The notes under the pieces are model-generated. The model did not search any database and was not told the origin of the DNA. It saw only the letters and a program-made list of their open reading frames with translations. The translations under genes were made by a program, and so were the position numbers. 10,946 nt of DNA. Source: Caryophanales bacterium UBA6769. GTDB taxonomy: Bacteria > Bacillota > Bacilli > Bacillales > UBA6769. Positions within the stretch are counted from its first letter, which is position 1. Each line of letters starts with the position of its first letter. Where the stretch lies: assembly GCA_002453275.1 (NCBI GenBank), contig DKGN01000147.1, positions 1 through 10,946 of the forward strand. The letters are read 5' to 3'. Of the stretch, positions 6,835 to 10,946 are shown piece by piece.

Positions 6835-6853
6835 GAGCAAGAGGAGTTTACGT

Positions 6854-8344
6854 ATGGTTAATGATAGAGAAGAACAGTATGAATTCTTATCTGAAAACCC
6901 AAATATTCGTGTAATGCCGATAATGCTATCGCTCATTATCGGTGCTTTTTTTGCGATTCTAAATGAAACATTATTAAATATCGCTTTGATTCGTTTAATG
7001 GATTATTTCTCTGTGTCTGTCACGACCGTTCAATGGATGGTAACGGGTTTTATGCTCATAATGGGTGTCGTCATTCCAATGTCAGCCCCACTTTTACAGT
7101 GGTTTACAACGAGGCAGCTATTTTTAGGAACAATGACTATTTTTACGATTGGGACGACGATTTGTGCCATCGCTCCAACCTTTTCGGTATTGTTAGTCGG
7201 ACGTTTTTTACAAGCGGTTGGATCAGGATTACTCATTCCGATTATATTTAATACATTCCTTCTTTTGTTTCCTCCACATCGACGTGGTGCGGTTATGGGG
7301 ATGGTCGGTCTTGTTATTATGTTTGCTCCAGCGATTGGTCCAACGTTATCGGGGATTATCGTCGAACATTTGGGCTGGCGGTTTTTATTCATTACGGTCA
7401 TTCCATTTACGGTATTCTCTTTCTTGTTTGCGTATAAATATTTGATAAATGTTTGGGAAGTTACGAAGCCACGGATTGATTACGTATCGATTGTTTATTC
7501 AACGCTAGGCTTTGGGGGCGTCGTCTTTGGCTTTAGCTCGGCTGGGGCAGAGGATGTTAATTTTTTAAGCCCGACTGTTTATATACCAATATTAATCGGT
7601 GTCATTGCTTTAATTTTATTTTCCATAAGGCAATTCAAGTTGGAAGAACCTTTAATGGATTTGAGAGTGTTTAAATTTCCAATGTTTACGCACGGGGTTA
7701 TTATGTTTTTAATTATTATGATGGCGATGTTTTCCTCTGAAATTATTTTGCCGATGTATATGCAAGGTGCTTTAGTTTTGACGGCGGCGACTGCGGGGTT
7801 AATTTTGCTTCCTGGGAGCTTGTTGAATGGCCTTATGTCCCCGATTATGGGACGGTTATTTGATAAGTACGGACCAAGAAAGTTACTTATTCCCGCTTCA
7901 ATCGTGTTAATGATTACGATGTTTATCTTAAGCCGTTTAACATTACAGACTCCGATATGGCTTATCATTGTCTGTTATATTTTATTAATGCTGTCTGTTG
8001 CAGCGATTATGATGCCTGCAGAAACGAACGGATTGAATCAATTACCAAAAAGATTTTATCCTCATGGGACCGCTGTTATGACAACATTGCAGCCTGTTGC
8101 GGGAGCAATTGGCGTTTCGGTCTTTATTAGTCTCATGAATACGAGGCAAAACACGTACTTGAGTCGTGCTTCAGATCCGACGGATCCATATACGATTAGA
8201 GAATCGCTCGTTGCCGGAGTAGAACTTGTCTATTTTATTGCGCTCATTTTTGCAATCGTGGGCTTTGTTTTATCATTGTTTGTTTATCGAGCCGTCCCAG
8301 AAGAAATCGTAGATACGTCCGCAAAGGATAGCAAGACTGAATAG
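6854..8344 (+). CDS. MFS transporter, DHA2 (14-TM) multidrug-exporter-like family
   Basis: A 496-aa polytopic membrane protein, the usual length for drug:H+ antiporters with 14 helices. Near the N-terminus, LNETLLNIAL (36-45) is the DHA2 motif D1 that includes an acidic residue in helix 1. FTTRQLF (84-90) is a reduced loop 2-3 motif A, GRFLQAVGSGLLIP (116-129) follows, and APAIGPTLSG (158-167) is the antiporter motif C in helix 5. A second RLFDKYGPRK loop occurs in the C-terminal half. It resembles B. subtilis LmrB-type exporters, but the drug or other substrate cannot be read from the sequence. The frame extends upstream to 6803, but AAGAGGAG at 6839-6846 places the start at the ATG at 6854. 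A single gene with its own promoter and terminator. Confidence 0.85.
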   Translation: MVNDREEQYEFLSENPNIRVMPIMLSLIIGAFFAILNETLLNIALIRLMDYFSVSVTTVQWMVTGFMLIMGVVIPMSAPLLQWFTTRQLFLGTMTIFTIGTTICAIAPTFSVLLVGRFLQAVGSGLLIPIIFNTFLLLFPPHRRGAVMGMVGLVIMFAPAIGPTLSGIIVEHLGWRFLFITVIPFTVFSFLFAYKYLINVWEVTKPRIDYVSIVYSTLGFGGVVFGFSSAGAEDVNFLSPTVYIPILIGVIALILFSIRQFKLEEPLMDLRVFKFPMFTHGVIMFLIIMMAMFSSEIILPMYMQGALVLTAATAGLILLPGSLLNGLMSPIMGRLFDKYGPRKLLIPASIVLMITMFILSRLTLQTPIWLIIVCYILLMLSVAAIMMPAETNGLNQLPKRFYPHGTAVMTTLQPVAGAIGVSVFISLMNTRQNTYLSRASDPTDPYTIRESLVAGVELVYFIALIFAIVGFVLSLFVYRAVPEEIVDTSAKDSKTE

Positions 8345-8351
8345 GTATAAT

Positions 8352-8391
8352 TAAGACTCTCGCTCGGTCAAATAGTGAGAGTCTTATCTTT
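8352..8391 (+). terminator. Terminator of the MFS gene
   Basis: A 10-bp perfect stem TAAGACTCTC (8352-8361) with GAGAGTCTTA (8377-8386), extendable by three more pairs, is followed by a short T-rich tract (TCTTT). A second, weaker hairpin, GGACAA (8405-8410) with TTGTCC (8427-8432) followed by TTTT, may act as a backup. Confidence 0.72.
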
Positions 8392-8490
8392 CCCTTAAGC
8401 CCATGGACAAGCTTAGCTTTATATGATTGTCCTTTTGTAAGAATTGCGAGAAAGATTGACAAGCCTACCCTCATGTATTTTCTACATTTA

Positions 8491-8499
8491 TGATATGAT
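8491..8499 (+). promoter_or_regulatory. Candidate extended -10 element upstream of the unassigned permease gene
   Basis: TGATATGAT is an extended -10 (TGnTATGAT) with no good -35 at 17 nt. A TTGACA at 8456-8461 is too far away (32 nt) to pair with it. Start would be near 8506, with a leader of about 75 nt. Confidence 0.35.
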
Positions 8500-8551
8500 G
8501 GCAATTATAAAGAAATCATGTTCAAAAGAATGAATACACTAAAAGGATAGT

Positions 8552-8578
8552 ATGGTCGGAACAGTTGTGGAGTGTTAG
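8552..8578 (+). other. Possible 8-codon leader ORF before the permease gene
   Basis: An ATG at 8552, preceded by AAAAGGA (8541-8547), opens a short frame encoding MVGTVVEC and stops at TAG 8576-8578, two bases before the permease ATG. Its last codons overlap the ribosome site of the permease gene. It could couple translation or be chance; nothing else supports it. Confidence 0.2.
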
Positions 8579-8580
8579 AA

Positions 8581-9993
8581 ATGAATAAGAAAATTTTTGG
8601 TATTGGATTTACGATATCAGTCATCACTTTCATCCTGACGCATTTTTTGCATTTAATGTTTGGCAGTTCACTTTTTCTGCATTTATTGTCGCTTAGTGGA
8701 TTGTTAGCACTCGGATTTGCACTTTTGTACCTCGAGACTAGAGAAGCACTTTTACCTTTATTTTTAATCTTACTTGCAGTGGGTATTAGTTTATTTGATG
8801 ATAACACTTCGTTGTCTTTTGTCTTTTGGGATGGGGCAACAACGATGCGCGCACTTATTTCAGTATTACTCATTATTCCGATCGTTGGCTGGGTATTGAA
8901 GCAAGAGAATTATGTGGAAGATACTATTATTTTACTGAAAAACCAATTGAAAAATAGTAAAATTTTTTATTTCTTATTAATGTGGTTGACACAACTAATT
9001 TCATTTTTTCTCAACTTTGGAGCGATCGCTGTCGTTCATCAGATCGTACAATCTTTTTTTTCGAAACAAAATAGTGAAGGGTGGCAACGATTTAAATCAA
9101 CGGTTGTTTTACGAGGGTTTGCATTTTCAACGATTTGGGTCATAAGTATTCCAAGCTTCGCTTATGGTGTTGAAGTCATGAACGCCTCACTCATCGTTGC
9201 ATTGCTGCAAGGTTTAATGATAGCAGTTATCGGGAGTGTTCTTGCTCTATTTTTTTTACATCGCTATGAAAAAAGAAACGAGCTTTCATTTTCAAAAGAT
9301 ATTCGCAGTGCGATTTCTGATGCTGTCGAGAATGCTCCCCAAAAAGGGAAGTTGTATCGAAATCCAAGCGAATTTGTACTACTATTTTTATCCTTGCTCG
9401 CTTTCACACTTATCGTAAATTCTTTGTTTGATGTCGGACTACTTACAGTTATTCCTGTTGTCGTTGTCATATGGGCGGTTTTTTATTTCATTTTGAAAAG
9501 AAAAACAAGCGAGCTTGTACACGAAGGTAAAGCATACGTGCAAAGTGGGCTTGCTCCTCGATCACGAGAGATATCATTGCTTTTTGCAGCAGGTTTTTTT
9601 ATTACGTCATTAACGTCTTCAGGATTGTCCGTTACTGTTATGAATGGTTTATATGAATGGACTGAAACGATTCCAGGTTTAAACTTTCTCTGGGTACTTC
9701 CTATTATCGTGTTATTACTTGGGTTTTTTGGACTCGGTCCACTGACGGTTATGGTTTTAATTGCAGGAATTGTAAAAAGCATTCATTTACCATATCCACC
9801 AGAACTAATTGTTCTTGCCATGACATTAGGCAGTGCACTTAGTAACCTGTTATCGCCACTCGTCATTCCAGTGCTTTTTTTAAGTAGTGTGAATGGGAAT
9901 AGTCCATATCAAAATAGTATGAAGCAAAATTGGGCGTTCGCTATCGGTTTTTACTTAATTGTAGAGTTCTATTTACAAATACGTATTTTATAA
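8581..9993 (+). CDS. Polytopic membrane protein of unknown substrate, transporter-like
   Basis: A 470-aa integral membrane protein with about 12 hydrophobic segments. I do not recognise a named family. Two regions look related and symmetrically placed: ISFFLNFGAIAVVHQIV near residues 140-156 and LLGFFGLGPLTVMVLIAGIV near 379-398. Each has a Gly/Asn-rich break in a helix followed by a hydrophobic run, as in ion-transporter-type secondary carriers with two inverted halves. A polar loop (about 228-262) separates the halves. Near the C-terminus, TLGSALSNLLSP (415-426) is another polar break in a helix. A secondary transporter is a reasonable guess; the substrate is unknown. TGGAG at 8568-8572 favours the ATG at 8581 over the GTG at 8572. 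It lies directly upstream of the zinc lipoprotein gene but has no Zur box of its own. Confidence 0.65.
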   Translation: MNKKIFGIGFTISVITFILTHFLHLMFGSSLFLHLLSLSGLLALGFALLYLETREALLPLFLILLAVGISLFDDNTSLSFVFWDGATTMRALISVLLIIPIVGWVLKQENYVEDTIILLKNQLKNSKIFYFLLMWLTQLISFFLNFGAIAVVHQIVQSFFSKQNSEGWQRFKSTVVLRGFAFSTIWVISIPSFAYGVEVMNASLIVALLQGLMIAVIGSVLALFFLHRYEKRNELSFSKDIRSAISDAVENAPQKGKLYRNPSEFVLLFLSLLAFTLIVNSLFDVGLLTVIPVVVVIWAVFYFILKRKTSELVHEGKAYVQSGLAPRSREISLLFAAGFFITSLTSSGLSVTVMNGLYEWTETIPGLNFLWVLPIIVLLLGFFGLGPLTVMVLIAGIVKSIHLPYPPELIVLAMTLGSALSNLLSPLVIPVLFLSSVNGNSPYQNSMKQNWAFAIGFYLIVEFYLQIRIL

Positions 9994-9995
9994 TT

Positions 9996-10019
9996 TGCTC
10001 CATCTTGACATAGGGAGCA
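9996..10019. repeat. Inverted repeat after the permease gene, overlapping the zinc promoter
   Basis: TGCTCC (9996-10001) pairs with GGAGCA (10014-10019) around a 12-nt loop just after the permease stop codon. There is no T-run, so it would be a poor terminator. The loop contains the -35 element of the next gene. Confidence 0.35.
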
Positions 10020-10031
10020 TCGTTATATAAA
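10005..10031 (+). promoter_or_regulatory. Promoter of the zinc-binding lipoprotein gene
   Basis: A perfect -35 TTGACA (10005-10010) lies 15 nt from TATAAA (10026-10031). The spacer is shorter than ideal. The predicted start falls inside the Zur box, which suits repression by steric blocking. Confidence 0.55.
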
Positions 10032-10032
10032 G

Positions 10033-10059
10033 TTTAAATCGTAATCATTACGATTTAAA
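10033..10059. promoter_or_regulatory. Zur box (zinc uptake regulator operator)
   Basis: A perfect 13-1-13 palindrome centred on C10046. Its core, AAATCGTAAT-C-ATTACGATTT (10036-10056), matches the B. subtilis Zur consensus in every fixed position. It abuts the promoter and runs into the ribosome site (AAAGGAG, 10058-10064), so zinc-loaded Zur bound here should silence the gene when zinc is plentiful. Confidence 0.93.
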
Positions 10060-10070
10060 AGGAGAAACAA

Positions 10071-10946
10071 ATGAGCAAGTTAAAACTTAGGCAGGCATTC
10101 ATAGTTATCCTTTGCCTGTTAGCGATAACTGCATGTCAGAATGCGGCTAATCCTAATGGGAAAGAGGATGAAAAGCCTGTTGTCGTTACATCTTTTTATG
10201 CGATGCATGAATTTACGAAAAGTATTGCACAGGATCAAGCAGATGTACGATTGCTTATCCCGGCTAATACAGACCCACATGATTGGGATCCGTCGCCAAA
10301 AAACATTCAAACGATTCAACAAGCTGATCTTTTCATATATAGTAGTGAATATTTTGAGACATGGGTGCCTACAATTGAAGCAAGTCTAAGAGAACACAAC
10401 CTTCGGTTCATGGAAGCGAGTGAAGGTATTACTTTTAGAGAAGATGGATTAGACAACGATGAACATAGCGATCATAGCCATACTATCGATCCTCATGTTT
10501 GGTTAAGTCCTGTACTCGCACAAAAACAAGTAGAAAATATAACGAAAGCATTAATAGAAGTCGATCCAAAGAATGAACACATTTATGAGGAGCAGAGTGC
10601 TCAATATATAAAGCAATTAAAAGAGCTCGATGAAGACTTCCGCACGACATTAAATACAATAAACCGAAAAGAGTTTATTACTCAGCATGCTTCCTTCGGA
10701 TACTTAGCTCAAGAATATGGATTGAAAGAAATTTCGATTGCGGGATTATCACCATCCCTTGAGCCAAGTGCTGCAAAATTAGCAAAACTTAAGAAGTTTG
10801 CAAAGGATAACGATATGAACGTTATTTATTTTGAAGAATTATCATCCCCAAAAGTGGCACAAACGTTAGCAAGTGAAATTGGAGCGGATGTGGAAACCCT
10901 GAATACACTTGAAGGGTTAACGGAAGAACAACAAGAAAAGGAACTC
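10071..10946 (+). CDS. znuA: Zinc-binding lipoprotein of an ABC importer, ZnuA/AdcA type, 3'-truncated
   Basis: The first 292 residues of a high-affinity zinc-binding lipoprotein; the frame is open to the window end. The signal peptide ends in lipobox ITAC with Cys22. Predicted zinc ligands are His70 (TDPHDWDPSP), His142 (IDPHVWLSP), His206 (TQHASFGYLA) and Glu281 (NTLEGLTEE), the His-His-His-Glu set of AdcA/ZnuA. Between the first two ligands lies an acidic, His-rich loop (DNDEHSDHSH, 128-137) as in zinc but not manganese members. Simple ZnuA proteins are about 310-320 aa, so little would be missing unless a ZinT domain follows, as in longer AdcA proteins. The Zur box and ribosome site AAAGGAG directly precede the ATG. 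The ATPase and permease genes probably follow outside the window. B. subtilis calls this gene znuA (formerly ycdH). Confidence 0.92.
   Translation, partial: MSKLKLRQAFIVILCLLAITACQNAANPNGKEDEKPVVVTSFYAMHEFTKSIAQDQADVRLLIPANTDPHDWDPSPKNIQTIQQADLFIYSSEYFETWVPTIEASLREHNLRFMEASEGITFREDGLDNDEHSDHSHTIDPHVWLSPVLAQKQVENITKALIEVDPKNEHIYEEQSAQYIKQLKELDEDFRTTLNTINRKEFITQHASFGYLAQEYGLKEISIAGLSPSLEPSAAKLAKLKKFAKDNDMNVIYFEELSSPKVAQTLASEIGADVETLNTLEGLTEEQQEKEL

Noticed and set aside
6803..6853. 17-residue N-terminal extension of the MFS protein
   Set aside because: No ribosome site precedes 6803, and the extension covers the promoter and operator region. AAGAGGAG is properly placed for the ATG at 6854.
7030..7401. 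Minus-strand open frame of 123 codons inside the MFS gene
   Set aside because: It is antisense to conserved transporter motifs and its composition is a by-product of the hydrophobic codons on the other strand. The same applies to 7579-7968 and to 8505-8873, 9264-9470 and 9483-9782 opposite the next gene.
10141..10389. Plus-strand frame of 82 codons overlapping the zinc lipoprotein gene
   Set aside because: It lies in another frame within a gene with clear lipobox and zinc ligands.
1..10946. Defence system, prophage, insertion sequence, CRISPR array or biosynthetic cluster
   Set aside because: No integrase, transposase, terminal repeats, regular spaced repeats, nuclease-helicase sets or biosynthetic enzymes were found. 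All large genes belong to ordinary chromosomal families or to a single unassigned permease.

Overview
The window looks like chromosomal core DNA of an endospore-forming, low-GC Gram-positive bacterium of the Bacillaceae. The evidence is AT-rich genes with strong AGGAGG-type ribosome sites, lipoproteins with Bacillus-type signal peptides, a close homologue of the B. subtilis sporulation amidase CwlC, and operators that match the B. subtilis MntR and Zur consensus sequences. No mobile element, CRISPR array, tRNA or rRNA was recognised. Both ends of the window cut through genes.

Layout. 1-968 (+) is the C-terminal part of the CydC-type subunit of the cytochrome bd assembly ABC exporter, closed by a terminator. 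1142-1846 (+) is a CwlC-like amidase with one SPOR repeat, closed by its own terminator. 1983-3227 (+) is a fused HAD-IIA phosphatase and Nudix hydrolase with its own extended -10 promoter. 3339-3797 (-) is a DUF2269 membrane protein. 4026-6727 (+) is a three-gene ABC importer (ATPase, permease, binding lipoprotein) behind a promoter carrying an MntR box, closed by a strong terminator. 6854-8344 (+) is a 14-TM-type DHA2 multidrug-like MFS transporter with a candidate operator. 8581-9993 (+) is a polytopic membrane protein of unknown substrate. 10071-end (+) is a ZnuA/AdcA-type zinc-binding lipoprotein behind a perfect Zur box, truncated by the window end.

How the genes fit together. The main theme of the second half is transition-metal import. 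A manganese system and the start of a zinc system lie about 3.3 kb apart and carry different operators. Their two binding lipoproteins show the expected difference in metal ligands: His-His-Glu-Asp for manganese, and His-His-His-Glu plus a His-rich loop for zinc. The other genes appear to be independent single-gene units, most with their own promoter and terminator.

I found no convincing new multi-gene system. The items most worth a second look are the HAD-Nudix fusion, the unassigned permease next to the zinc locus, and three inverted repeats at promoters with no known binding factor.
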